From: Anaerohalosphaeraceae bacterium
GTDB lineage: Bacteria; Planctomycetota; Phycisphaerae; Sedimentisphaerales; Anaerohalosphaeraceae
Length of the DNA stretch: 13,477 bases
Assembly: GCA_035378985.1 (NCBI GenBank)
Contig: DAOSUR010000030.1
Location: 1 to 13,477 of the forward strand
Direction of reading: 5' to 3'
Positions 6,265 through 13,477 of the stretch are shown in pieces. The translations under genes and the position numbers were made by a program. The stretch's first letter is position 1, and every line of letters begins with the position of its first letter. The notes below the pieces were generated by a model. The model was given only the letters and a program-made list of their open reading frames with translations, did not search any database and was not told the origin of the DNA.

Positions 6265-9200
6265 TCATCGACCAGGTGAAGGAGCATCAGCTTGCCAGTT
6301 GTTTGGGGCATCCCCAGAGTCATCTGGCCCTAAAGAAATCCGATGTAGTGCTGTTCCGGTTCCATCCAGGCTGGCCGGCCACGGGTCTTGGTTACTGTAG
6401 ATCACTTGGTCAATATCAATCCACCAGATTGACAGGATCTGGGGAGGATCGGCCTCCTGCGGCTCCTGCAGCACAATCCGTTCCCCGCTGTTGGATAAAT
6501 CCCCAACCCAAGGCCCGAAAATGGTGATACCGGCCGTCAAAGCAGAGCCATAAGCCGTATTGAAGGCTGTCAGACGCGCGTTCTCTACCGCCGGGTCAAA
6601 TCCGACCACTACGATCCTTCCATCGCCGGGAATACTCACACCTGCAGGAAATGTATATGATACGGCGTTGGCGATTCGCCACGTTCCCGCTGTATTAAAA
6701 AGAGAAACCGATGAAGTGGTTGTGTTGTATAACTCAATATATTCCTCATTGTTTGTGCCTTCTTTTGGATGATACATTATCTCGCTAATAAGCACGCCCT
6801 TCGGCAGCGGAGCCGCATTGGCCGCATTGCGGCTACCCGGAGTAGCCAGAAAGAACCAATACGTTCCGCCGTCGGGATAACGGCCGAAGGAGATATTATT
6901 GGGCTGACCACTGAATCGGACACAATCAACCACTCGGTCGGCGGAGGTCCCAGGCAGGTAGGACAGCAAAACATATTCGCCGGTCTTATCCAGCCCAAAA
7001 CCGGTAGAGATCGGATTATGGAAGCCGGTTATCTCGTCGAAGCTTATCCAATCACCAACCGGAATAGTACCGGCAGGCAACGCCCATTTTCTCAAATCAT
7101 CCAGACTGTCACTCAGATACCAGTTTCCATCCAAGACCATAGTGGAACTGGTCGGGTTATATAGTTCAACCCAGTCGTTGCTGTCATATTGCGGATAGAC
7201 GGGATCTCTGAAATCCGTGTGAGCCATTAGCTCATTAATAACAATTCCAGCGAGGGGTACCGGGTCATCCGCTCCGGGCGAACCATGCCGATAGGTACTG
7301 GCCCGCCAGTTGCCCCCGTAATTTAAGGAACCGGTCGTCTCTTTCGGAATGGCCGAATCCAGAGGGACCAGCGAATGACCTGCCCCGTCAGCAGATACTG
7401 GCCAGCCGTATCCATCGTTGTACTTAAAATCCGCAATTGTCCCGTTGATTATATCAACCAGAGTAATCTGCTCACCGCTGTTATCTAACTTGCCGGAATA
7501 AGCTCCAGCGATACGACCAGACGACCCGGGGTATCGGGAACTGAAAGCAGCAATGTTGCGGACCACCAGCACAAACTCCCCCGGTGCCAGAGAGCTCACG
7601 ACGCCATCGGCAAAGCGGAAAGTGACTCCGCTGGCCAACTCTACATAGGTCAAGTCGAGCGTTTCATCCACACTACAATTTTTCAATTCAACAAATTCAA
7701 ATTCATCTTTATCAACGTTTAGATCTCCTCTGGCCGGATCGGCCGGTGCAGGGTTGTACATAACTTCGGTAATCCGCAGATGCTCGAGGGTGCCGACGCT
7801 CAAAGACTCGCCGGCGGTAAACTGAATCGGATCAGACCAGTGGGACCAGCGTCCGGTATTGTCCTTCATCCGGCATCGTACACGATAATGCTTGCCGACC
7901 TGAAGCCCTGAAGCCGGGATCTGAATAATGGTCTCTGTTGAATTGGTAATCTCAGAGCTCTCCCAAAGAGTTTGAATCTCGTATTTCCCGCGTTTGGTTT
8001 TCTGAAAATATACCGAATTTGACGATTCCCCCGTCAGGATGGCGTCGAAGGAAAGGTCAGAACTGTCGATAGATTCATTCAAGACATGAACGGCAATAAC
8101 ATTTTCACCTTCAATAAAATAGTTGTAAGGAGCTGGGAGCATAATATCATACCAAGCCGGTTCTATATAAGCAGCACCGGTCGTAGCATTCCATGCTTTG
8201 AATCCGTTAGAACAATTCAGCCGTGCCACTTCAACTCCATTGATCCAGACAACACAACCACCGTCAACATAAACTCTTAAAGCAAATGACTCGATATCGT
8301 CAAGATTTGAAACCTCAAAGATTTTGCGTAAATAAATCGACGTGTAATTATTCTGCATCGGCGGCGACTGGAGCGCCAGATCTGTCAGGTCGTCATTGTC
8401 ACCGTAACCAATGCTGGTTTGTCCGCTTTGCCAGTTGCTATCGTCGTAATAAAGCAGCCTCCATTCTGTCACCGGCTCAGAGGGTTCCCCATTAACGGCC
8501 CTGTAGTACTTCCAAATCTCGTTTCTTGAAATCAACTCGAAAGTTTGTGGTTGCCCCGGCTCAGACAGTTCAGCGGGAGAGTAGGGTTCTACCTCAGCAA
8601 TCCGCCATTTCAAAGCGGCAAAAGTGTCGTCCCCTTGTGGATCACTGAAAGCCGTAGTCTGGAAAAGAAGGTTGTTGACTGGATAGCCAGGCTGGCCAAT
8701 ATAGGAAATCGTCGGCTTATTGGGAATTGCCAAATCTGCAATACTCGGAAGCAGTTCATGCAGTCCGTAGCTACCACTTAGGAAACCTGACATCCCTTCG
8801 GCCGTTAAAAATTGTTTGTAGTAAGCAACCATATTGTCCCAATTCTTTGCCCGGCCTGGCTGTGTAAAAAATTCGTTGTGTTCGTACCAGAGATTCCGGT
8901 AAAAGCTGTTAACCTTGGGATGGTTATCCCAAAGAGCTCGCTCAGCATCGACGAATCGTTGCCCGTTATACGGGGTGGCTATGACCGATGCCAGTTCATC
9001 AACCAATTGATCGGTCTGACGCCAACCACAATGATCATTGTCAAACAACAAATCCACCAGCTCGCGGGCTCGGTTTTGATAAGCAAGATTCAGAACTGGG
9101 TAATTTAAACAGTAGGTGATATTTTCCCACCAGGTGTAGTGAGTTGCCCATTCATACGTCAAATCCAAATCCCATGGATGGATCGACCATTTCCCGGTCA

Positions 9201-11241
9201 GCGGATCATGAAAATAGAAGCAGTTTTCCTGGGGCCGCGGATCGGAGTTGTTGATAACAATCCCGACGGTTTTGAAACTGTAATACCAATCCAAACGGGT
9301 ATTCTGTTCCCACCAACTCTGTGTAGACGAAGTATTTTGTCCGTTGATAAAGTCCCAGACATCGGAATCATCCGTGACTTGAGTAGGTCCTTGATTTTTC
9401 TGATCAGGGGTTCCAACTTCCATTTTGTAGACATTTCCATCTGCCAGACCATGCTCGTCCAAAAACCGTCCATCCGGCTCTTCAACAGCAAAAAATAATC
9501 CCCAGAAATCCCCATCGTATTGCGTTGGACCAGTCTCAGAAACTGCATCAATCACCCGGAAATGGAAGAAATGCGTGTAAGGCGCCGGAACACCGGCAAG
9601 ATTGTAAAGACGGTAACTAAGCGGTTCATTGAGAACCATTCCGCCAGTTCCTTGATCCCAAGAACCTGGATGGGGCCACTGCCACCAGGGACAAGTTCCG
9701 GTACCAAGAATCAGATACTTCCATTTATTCTCGTACTTGTTTCCATAGTCATCTTTTGCCTGAAAGTAATGCCCGCGATTAAAACGGAATCGGCACTTAT
9801 TTTTGCCCCATCGAAATGTGGAATATTGGCCTCGAATATGATAATAGATGTGGTCATAAACCTCGCCGTCATAAACAAGCGTTCCAGCGAAATGATATTC
9901 ACCGTCGTCCCAAGACGAATTCCAAAAACAGTTTTCCACATCACTGTTTCTAGCAATCAGATGATAGACTGGAAGGGAAGTCAGCACTTCGGAACTGTAA
10001 GTCACACCGTCCCCTGTCCAGGATGGAACACCATTGTAAACAAAATATGCAAAGTTGGGTTGCGAGTCGTCGGCATACGGAACAGTAACACTTCGGCCAC
10101 CATTGTCGATGGCCGTAATCCGGTATCGAATCAGGCAACGGTGGGTTTGGATCTCCGCAGGAACGCAAACGGTATATACCCTGTCCCCTGCAGAGACATC
10201 TCCGTTGAGACCATTATCAGACATTGGCACAGCAGTCCAATTAACGGGGTTTTCATATTCAGGGTTGGGAACTGTCGGCACCGTTGTAGAAAGATTCGGC
10301 AACGTAATCGGGATATAACTACCAGGTTCAATCACCTGATATCTGAGTATAACAGCAGATACTCCGTCCGGGTCAGTAACTTTGGCAGTAATTGTAACAA
10401 CATCATTGGCTCGCGGCTGTTTTGGATGATGTTTAACCTGGCGAATGCATGGCGGATTATTGGCCATATAGACCCCCACATTAGCCGCTCCGGGGGTCGG
10501 GTAAGCACTGCGCCAGTTACCACCTAAGTCATTATCAAATGTCGGATTAACCAGCTGAATCGAGGCGCCTGTACCTGGCTCGGAAACTGCATCGCCCACC
10601 ATTGGCCATGGAAAACCCAGTTTATAATCCACTTTATCAACGATTCTGCCCCACGCATCGGTTAGGGTAACCGTCTCGCCATTATTACTTAGCTTCCCAG
10701 CAAACGGGCCTAAGACCAAACCAGTCGGTGTGCCATATTTACCAGGAATTGTGACATCCACATAAGCCGGTGTCGGATCCTCCGCAATAACCAAATATCC
10801 CCCTGCATCAATTCGAGTCCCAGACGGAAAAATGTACCGAATTCCACCAGTGAGTTCCCACCCTGAAAGGTCTATCGATTTACTTGACAAATTACACAGT
10901 TCAACAAATTCGACAAGTTCCTCAGACAAATCTGGATTATAGTGTATCTCATTGATCACAACAGGAAAAGACTCGGCATGCCCCCAAGTCTCCGCAAAAA
11001 GCGAAAAGTCGGCCAGATTTACACCGTCGATTCCGTCCAAATTAGCGCAGCAATCTTCATAATATCCCACACAGCCAACAGAATTCAACCATTGTCCCGA
11101 GAAAATGAGTAGGTCTGATAGATTTACCATGCAATCACTGTTTAGATCACCAATCGGACAGGCTGAAGCAGATAATGATAAAGAGAAGGAGAAAAATATT
11201 ATTACTCCTATATAGAACACGGAAACCTTAGGTATTTTCAT
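6265..11241 (-). CDS. Exported giant protein: dockerin-like repeats, lamin-tail domains and CotH kinase-like domain
   Basis: 1658 residues from ATG 11241, chosen because AAGGTGG lies 5 bases upstream; a TTG 18 bases earlier is less likely. Residues 1-27 are a signal peptide (KVSVFYIGVIIFFSFSLSLS, then ASA). Two dockerin-like segments follow at about 30-86 (DLNSDCMVNLSD; then a poorer NLDGIDGVNLAD). A first lamin-tail domain spans about 92-258 (VVINEIHYNP, EFVELCNLS, IDLSGWELTGG). A CotH kinase-like domain spans about 425-835, with GLFFAVEEPDGRFLDEHGL, GNVYKMEVG and WSIHPWDLDLTYEW. A jelly-roll-like module lies at about 925-1070 (IYLRKIFEVSN, VWINGVEV) and an Fn3-like stretch at 1100-1145. Three more lamin-tail domains follow at about 1150, 1330 and 1480 to the end (RITEVMYNP, VINELMAHTD, LISEIMYHP). 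CotH-family proteins include atypical protein kinases; whether this one is active, and its substrate, are unknown. It is the first gene of the operon with the GH16 enzyme. Confidence 0.85.
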   Translation of the reverse strand: MKIPKVSVFYIGVIIFFSFSLSLSASACPIGDLNSDCMVNLSDLLIFSGQWLNSVGCVGYYEDCCANLDGIDGVNLADFSLFAETWGHAESFPVVINEIHYNPDLSEELVEFVELCNLSSKSIDLSGWELTGGIRYIFPSGTRIDAGGYLVIAEDPTPAYVDVTIPGKYGTPTGLVLGPFAGKLSNNGETVTLTDAWGRIVDKVDYKLGFPWPMVGDAVSEPGTGASIQLVNPTFDNDLGGNWRSAYPTPGAANVGVYMANNPPCIRQVKHHPKQPRANDVVTITAKVTDPDGVSAVILRYQVIEPGSYIPITLPNLSTTVPTVPNPEYENPVNWTAVPMSDNGLNGDVSAGDRVYTVCVPAEIQTHRCLIRYRITAIDNGGRSVTVPYADDSQPNFAYFVYNGVPSWTGDGVTYSSEVLTSLPVYHLIARNSDVENCFWNSSWDDGEYHFAGTLVYDGEVYDHIYYHIRGQYSTFRWGKNKCRFRFNRGHYFQAKDDYGNKYENKWKYLILGTGTCPWWQWPHPGSWDQGTGGMVLNEPLSYRLYNLAGVPAPYTHFFHFRVIDAVSETGPTQYDGDFWGLFFAVEEPDGRFLDEHGLADGNVYKMEVGTPDQKNQGPTQVTDDSDVWDFINGQNTSSTQSWWEQNTRLDWYYSFKTVGIVINNSDPRPQENCFYFHDPLTGKWSIHPWDLDLTYEWATHYTWWENITYCLNYPVLNLAYQNRARELVDLLFDNDHCGWRQTDQLVDELASVIATPYNGQRFVDAERALWDNHPKVNSFYRNLWYEHNEFFTQPGRAKNWDNMVAYYKQFLTAEGMSGFLSGSYGLHELLPSIADLAIPNKPTISYIGQPGYPVNNLLFQTTAFSDPQGDDTFAALKWRIAEVEPYSPAELSEPGQPQTFELISRNEIWKYYRAVNGEPSEPVTEWRLLYYDDSNWQSGQTSIGYGDNDDLTDLALQSPPMQNNYTSIYLRKIFEVSNLDDIESFALRVYVDGGCVVWINGVEVARLNCSNGFKAWNATTGAAYIEPAWYDIMLPAPYNYFIEGENVIAVHVLNESIDSSDLSFDAILTGESSNSVYFQKTKRGKYEIQTLWESSEITNSTETIIQIPASGLQVGKHYRVRCRMKDNTGRWSHWSDPIQFTAGESLSVGTLEHLRITEVMYNPAPADPARGDLNVDKDEFEFVELKNCSVDETLDLTYVELASGVTFRFADGVVSSLAPGEFVLVVRNIAAFSSRYPGSSGRIAGAYSGKLDNSGEQITLVDIINGTIADFKYNDGYGWPVSADGAGHSLVPLDSAIPKETTGSLNYGGNWRASTYRHGSPGADDPVPLAGIVINELMAHTDFRDPVYPQYDSNDWVELYNPTSSTMVLDGNWYLSDSLDDLRKWALPAGTIPVGDWISFDEITGFHNPISTGFGLDKTGEYVLLSYLPGTSADRVVDCVRFSGQPNNISFGRYPDGGTYWFFLATPGSRNAANAAPLPKGVLISEIMYHPKEGTNNEEYIELYNTTTSSVSLFNTAGTWRIANAVSYTFPAGVSIPGDGRIVVVGFDPAVENARLTAFNTAYGSALTAGITIFGPWVGDLSNSGERIVLQEPQEADPPQILSIWWIDIDQVIYSNQDPWPASLDGTGTALHRISLGPDDSGDAPNNWQADAPSPGR

Positions 11242-11256
11242 GGTATCCACCTTGAA
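11242..11256 (-). promoter_or_regulatory. Ribosome binding site deciding the start of the CotH/lamin-tail gene
   Basis: On the minus strand, TTCAAGGTGGATACC precedes ATGAAAATACC. AAGGTGG at a spacing of 5 bases supports ATG 11241 over the upstream TTG at 11259. The resulting N-terminus is a clean signal peptide (MKIPKV, then a hydrophobic stretch). Confidence 0.6.
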
Positions 11257-11320
11257 CAATAAATGCCGAATTGAAATAACCCTTACGGGGCTTTATCCAA
11301 ACCTTCCCCCCAATAACTAG

Positions 11321-12207
11321 GAGCCTCTAACAAAAAGAGTTTTGTAATACATTGAAACAGATGAGAGCACAACTTAATCTCAGAAACGCGTCATGAATAT
11401 CGCTTCGGCGTTCATACCGTTGCCGGAGGCGTTTGAACTGGTGAAGCCAGGACAAGTATCGTTCTATCACCCAGCGTGTTTTGCCCAATCCGCTGCCGTG
11501 TTCGGTATAGCGTTTTGCCAGCAGCGGGACGATGCCCAGTTTTCGCAAGGATTCTCGCAGCGTTTGGCTATGGTAAGCACGGTCTTCCTGAAGGGCTTCC
11601 GGCCGCTTTTGGGGGCGGCCTGGTTTGCCGCCGATGGCGGGGATGGCATGGACCAGCGGCAAGGTCTGGGTGACATCGTGCCGATTGGCTTCCGTGAGTT
11701 TATGGGCCAGAGGGATCCCGTTTGCATCGGGAATCAAGTGGTGCTTGGAGCCCGCTTTCCGCCTGTCTGTGGGGTTCGGGCCGGTTTTTTGACCCCCAAA
11801 ACGGCGCAGACGGAGGACGAATCGACAATCGCTCTGGAAAAATCGATCTGGTCGACCTTGCGTAACTGGGCCAGAAGAATCTGGTGGATCTTGTCCCATA
11901 CGCCGGCTTTCTGCCAATCCCGCTGTCTCCTCCAGCAGGTCATCCCGCTGCCGCACCCCATTTCCTGCGGCAAGGACTCCCAGCCAATCCCGGTTTTGAG
12001 GACAAAGAGGATGCCCGTCAGAGCCGCCCGGTCGGAAATGGGCTTGCGTCCGGGATACCGGAATCGGCGTTTGCGTTTGAGAATGAGGGGTTCTAAAAGT
12101 AACCATAACTGTTCATCTAATGTTTAGCCCTGAGCAGTCTCCTTCCCAGATGACTACCCATGACGTCGGTAATAAGTGTCAGAAAACTTCCATTTTGTTA
12201 GAGGCTC
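11321..12207 (-). mobile_element. IS5-family (ISL2/IS1031-like) insertion sequence
   Basis: This 887-bp element has terminal inverted repeats GAGCCTCTAACAAAA at 11321-11335 and the exact reverse complement at 12193-12207. The match extends a few bases inward with one mismatch. It carries a single transposase on the minus strand whose stop (11327-11329) lies within the repeat. The flanking triplets (TAG on the left, TTA on the right) do not match, so no clear target duplication is left. It lies about 80 bp upstream of the CotH/lamin-tail gene and points towards it. It therefore either separates that gene from its original upstream region or supplies read-through transcription. Confidence 0.85.
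11327..12123 (-). CDS. IS5-family transposase, -1 frameshift at an A6 tract, no obvious start codon
   Basis: The N-terminal frame (from about 12120) reads LDEQLWLLLEPLI, YPGRKPISDRAALTGILFVL, KTGIGWESLPQEMGCG, then SRAIVDSSSVCAVLGVKK with the first catalytic Asp. At the run of six A on the coding strand (plus-strand T at 11785-11790) a -1 shift joins VKK to TGPNPTDRRKAGSKHHLI. The second part continues to LQEDRAYHSQTLRESL (second Asp), WVIERYLSWLHQFKRL (Glu) and ends at TAG inside the inverted repeat. The shift is probably programmed, as known in related groups. There is no ATG, GTG or TTG in frame at the N-terminus: a TAA stop at 12124-12126 directly precedes the coding part. An ATG at 12161 (MGSHLGRRLLRAKH) would join it if one base were added near 12118. 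So the element either uses an unusual start or has lost activity through a one-base deletion. Confidence 0.75.
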
Positions 12208-12470
12208 TTAAAAAACCTTCTATCAAAACTTTCATTCTTCTTTAGCGATATATCCTCTATAGATAATTGCCCCAAGAAAGAAGATTTTTCCTCAGAATTT
12301 AAAGAAAGCTCCCCAAAAAATAAAAAACAATAAATAAAATAAGAGCTTCTCGAGTCGAAAGTTGAGCAAAGGAGATATTGGACACAATATTATCAGAGAA
12401 AGTATATTTTATTCCCGTACATTATTTATAAAAAGTCAACTACGCTTAACATCAATGGATTAAATTCTTT
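12208..12470. other. AT-rich stretch without a gene
   Basis: No reading frame with a plausible start or family motif is present on either strand. The sequence is strikingly AT-rich, with many A and T runs, compared with the GC-richer IS elements and coding regions around it. It lies upstream of the CotH/lamin-tail gene once the intervening IS is ignored, so it may hold the displaced native promoter region. No convincing -35/-10 pair could be singled out. Confidence 0.5.
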
Positions 12471-12572
12471 ATGGCATTGAAATTCCCTCGACTTCAAACC
12501 TCTTGTCGGCTATCATCCTGCCACGAAACAGTTTATTGTGGACAGTTTTGCTCGGATTACCAGGATGCTTTT

Positions 12573-12731
12573 ATGAAACCAAAACCCTATGCAATGCTGC
12601 TGATGATACTGGCCGGACGGATCAACCGGCGGAATCACACCGAGAGAACGCATCGGCTCTAAGGCACCGGCAAGATCATCCGCCAGGAGCGGCTTGGCGG
12701 GCTGCTGAAATTCTACCGGAGGGCGGCCTAA
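12573..12731 (+). pseudogene. Decayed transposase/integrase remnant (N- and C-terminal scraps)
   Basis: One frame gives MKPKPYAMLLMILAGRINRR, then after about ten residues a TAA at 12660-12662. It resumes in the same frame with GTGKIIRQERLGGLLKFYRR and AA to a TAA at 12729-12731. RERLGGLLKxYxRxAA resembles the C-terminus of integrase-core transposases frequent in planctomycetes. This resemblance is from memory of the families and is not verified. The catalytic middle is missing, so this would be an internally deleted relic. The stretch 12732-12900 that follows contains no gene, only a short GGCAC-AAAAA-GTGCC hairpin (12856-12870). Confidence 0.35.
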
Positions 12732-12956
12732 AGCGGACGGATGACTTTTTAGAAGGTTCCAGGGAAGGCCCCCAGGGCCACAGAATCGCCCCTTTGGCGA
12801 CCAATCAAACCGGCTATAGATGGGCCGCCGAGCTGATCCCCCTGCCCCACGAATCGGCACAAAAAGTGCCTATATTTTTCCCCTAATTACACCAATCTGG
12901 ACTCGTTTATCATAGAAGTAGATACTCTCAAAAAGCGGTATACTACGCGCAATAAA

Positions 12957-12999
12957 TGCAATGGGGTGCAATGGGGTGCAATCACTGCAAGAAGTGCAA
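12957..12999. repeat. Five helically spaced TGCAA repeats
   Basis: TGCAA occurs at 12957, 12967, 12977, 12986 and 12995, that is with spacings of 10, 10, 9 and 9 bases. The first two units form a tandem of TGCAATGGGG. A regular period close to one DNA turn places all copies on the same face of the helix, as in arrays of protein-binding sites. The array lies about 90 bp from the partial tRNA-Asn, the distance range at which integrase arm-type sites occur. Binding by an integrase or excisionase is an inference. Confidence 0.6.
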
Positions 13000-13089
13000 G
13001 AAAGACCTTGCCCCCCCTGCCCACAGTTATATCCTTTTGGGCAAAGGGTTTACGACTTTTGCCTGGATTTTGGCGGCCCATAGAAAGGC

Positions 13090-13136
13090 ACTGGCTGTTA
13101 ACCGCTAGGTCGCAGGTTCGACCCCTGCTCGGGGAG
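13090..13136 (+). tRNA. 3' half of a tRNA-Asn(GTT); probable attachment-site scar
   Basis: Visible parts, in order, are the anticodon loop CTGTTAA with anticodon GTT (13097-13099), the 3' anticodon stem CCGCT, the variable loop AGGTC, the T arm GCAGG-TTCGACC-CCTGC (13112-13128), the 3' acceptor strand TCGGGGA and discriminator G (13136). CCA is not encoded. No D arm or 5' acceptor strand is present upstream, so this cannot make a tRNA. The five bases before the loop (ACTGG) pair imperfectly with CCGCT (one C-C mismatch, one G-T). This suggests that the sequence changes origin near the anticodon loop, a common crossover point of tyrosine integrases in tRNA genes. Confidence 0.7.
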
Positions 13137-13247
13137 GTTCATAAAGCATTTCCAAAGCGATACTCTTTTGGCTTTCCCCATCCAATCAAAAAAGTTCCAT
13201 CTCTTATCAAATAAACTTATCCCTCAGTCTGCCCTGAATCATCCCAC

Positions 13248-13284
13248 AAAAAAAGGTTTCCGGACGTTCAAACGTCCGGAAACC
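13248..13284 (-). terminator. Strong Rho-independent terminator (minus strand)
   Basis: GGTTTCCGGACGTT (13255-13268) is perfectly complementary to AACGTCCGGAAACC (13271-13284). On the minus strand the stem is followed by seven T (13254-13248). It lies 35 bp after the stop codon of the dockerin-like gene at the right edge and would end its transcript. Nothing else is seen between the tRNA fragment and this hairpin (13137-13247). Confidence 0.85.
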
Positions 13285-13318
13285 CAAAACTTCTGAACTT
13301 CTTTTAAGACAAGCTAAA

Positions 13319-13477
13319 TTACTGCTGACGGTAAATCCGGTCATCTTCCAGCCACCGGGCTGCAAACGCTGCAAAGTCCGCCAGCGTAATCCGGCAGTCG
13401 CCGTTGGCATCGTACATACCCATATCGTAGATTTCGCGGTTGCAGACGGACCCGCCCATCACCGCCAGATACTCCTG
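13319..13477 (-). CDS. C-terminus of a secreted dockerin-like protein (N-terminus outside the window)
   Basis: From the window edge the minus strand reads, without stops, QEYLAVMGGSVCNREIYDMG, then MYDANGDCRITLADFAAFAA and RWLEDDRIYRQQ, ending at TAA (13321-13319). The loop DANGDCRITLAD fits the dockerin/EF-hand calcium pattern (D, N, D, x, x, D at positions 1, 3, 5 and 12), followed by a helix and RWLEDD. It matches the modules in the GH16 and CotH proteins (DLNKDGRVDLCDFAELSSGW). The function of the rest of the protein cannot be told. The strong terminator just downstream supports it as a real gene end. It lies on the far side of the tRNA scar and so would be native chromosome if the island interpretation holds. 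Confidence 0.75.
   Translation of the reverse strand, partial: QEYLAVMGGSVCNREIYDMGMYDANGDCRITLADFAAFAARWLEDDRIYRQQ

Noticed and set aside
9520..10527. 335-codon plus-strand frame opposite the CotH/lamin-tail gene.
   Set aside because: The other strand has strong domain matches across the same bases, and the frame has no ribosome binding site or recognisable motif.
11327..12106. Single 259-codon minus-strand frame taken as the complete transposase.
   Set aside because: Its first half (MVTFRTPHSQTQTPIPVSR…) is out-of-frame reading. The true N-terminal half lies in the neighbouring frame (LDEQLWLLLEPLI…) and joins at the A6 tract.
11393..12127. 244-codon plus-strand frame opposite the IS5-family transposase.
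   Set aside because: It is the antisense shadow of a clear DDE transposase and shows no domain of its own.
12856..12880. Hairpin GGCAC-AAAAA-GTGCC followed by a T-rich stretch as a terminator.
   Set aside because: The stem is only five base pairs and no gene clearly ends just before it, so support is too weak.
12950..13000. CRISPR array suspected from the short direct repeats.
   Set aside because: The repeats are only five conserved bases with 4-5 base gaps, far too short for CRISPR repeats and spacers, and no cas gene is present.
12966..13214. 82-codon plus-strand frame running through the TGCAA repeats and the tRNA fragment.
   Set aside because: It reads through a recognisable tRNA 3' half and a repeat array and has no family features.

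Overview
This window looks like a piece of a Planctomycetota genome, most likely of the class Phycisphaerae (Sedimentisphaerales-like). The evidence is a set of large secreted proteins carrying dockerin-like EF-hand modules of the form GDLNxDGxVDLxDFAxLxxxW, which end in or contain a Trp-rich repeat. They occur with a GH16 glycoside hydrolase and a CotH/lamin-tail-domain giant protein, a combination common in polysaccharide-degrading members of that group. The assignment is inference; there is no rRNA or other marker in the window.

Layout. (1) Positions 1-2740 (+): the C-terminal part of a secreted-protein gene, broken by a 'Russian doll' insertion. An IS5-family element (328-2551, 18-bp perfect terminal inverted repeats, TA target duplication) sits in the gene and itself carries an IS3-family element (about 385-1680). 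Removing 328-2553 restores an open frame. A strong terminator follows at 2787-2834. (2) 2920-4506: a second, unrelated IS3-family element with a broken orfA, then the degenerate 3' end of another IS5-type transposase. (3) 4510-11241 (-): a two-gene operon, transcribed right to left. First is a 1658-residue exported protein (dockerin-like repeats, lamin-tail domains, CotH kinase-like domain). 59 bp later comes a GH16 hydrolase (catalytic domain, Fn3, a 'SFEEP' jelly-roll-like domain, dockerin-like domain). The GH16 lipoprotein signal peptide is separated from the catalytic domain by a one-base frameshift. (4) 11321-12207 (-): a third IS type (IS5 family, ISL2/IS1031-like), inserted about 80 bp upstream of the giant gene. 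(5) 12208-13136: AT-rich non-coding DNA, a decayed transposase remnant, five helically spaced TGCAA repeats, and the 3' half of a tRNA-Asn(GTT). The tRNA half reads as a mobile-element attachment-site scar. (6) 13137-13477: an intergenic stretch, a strong minus-strand terminator and the C-terminus of one more dockerin-like protein that runs off the window.

How it fits together. The native content is a set of exported, calcium-binding-module proteins probably involved in binding or breaking down extracellular polysaccharide. It has been heavily worked over by insertion sequences, with at least five transposase loci in 13.5 kb. The convergent disrupted gene on the left and the GH16 gene share a homologous 'SFEEP...IPGW...DSGVE' domain, so they may belong to one functional locus. 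The tRNA-Asn scar suggests that everything to its left could be part of an integrated genomic island.
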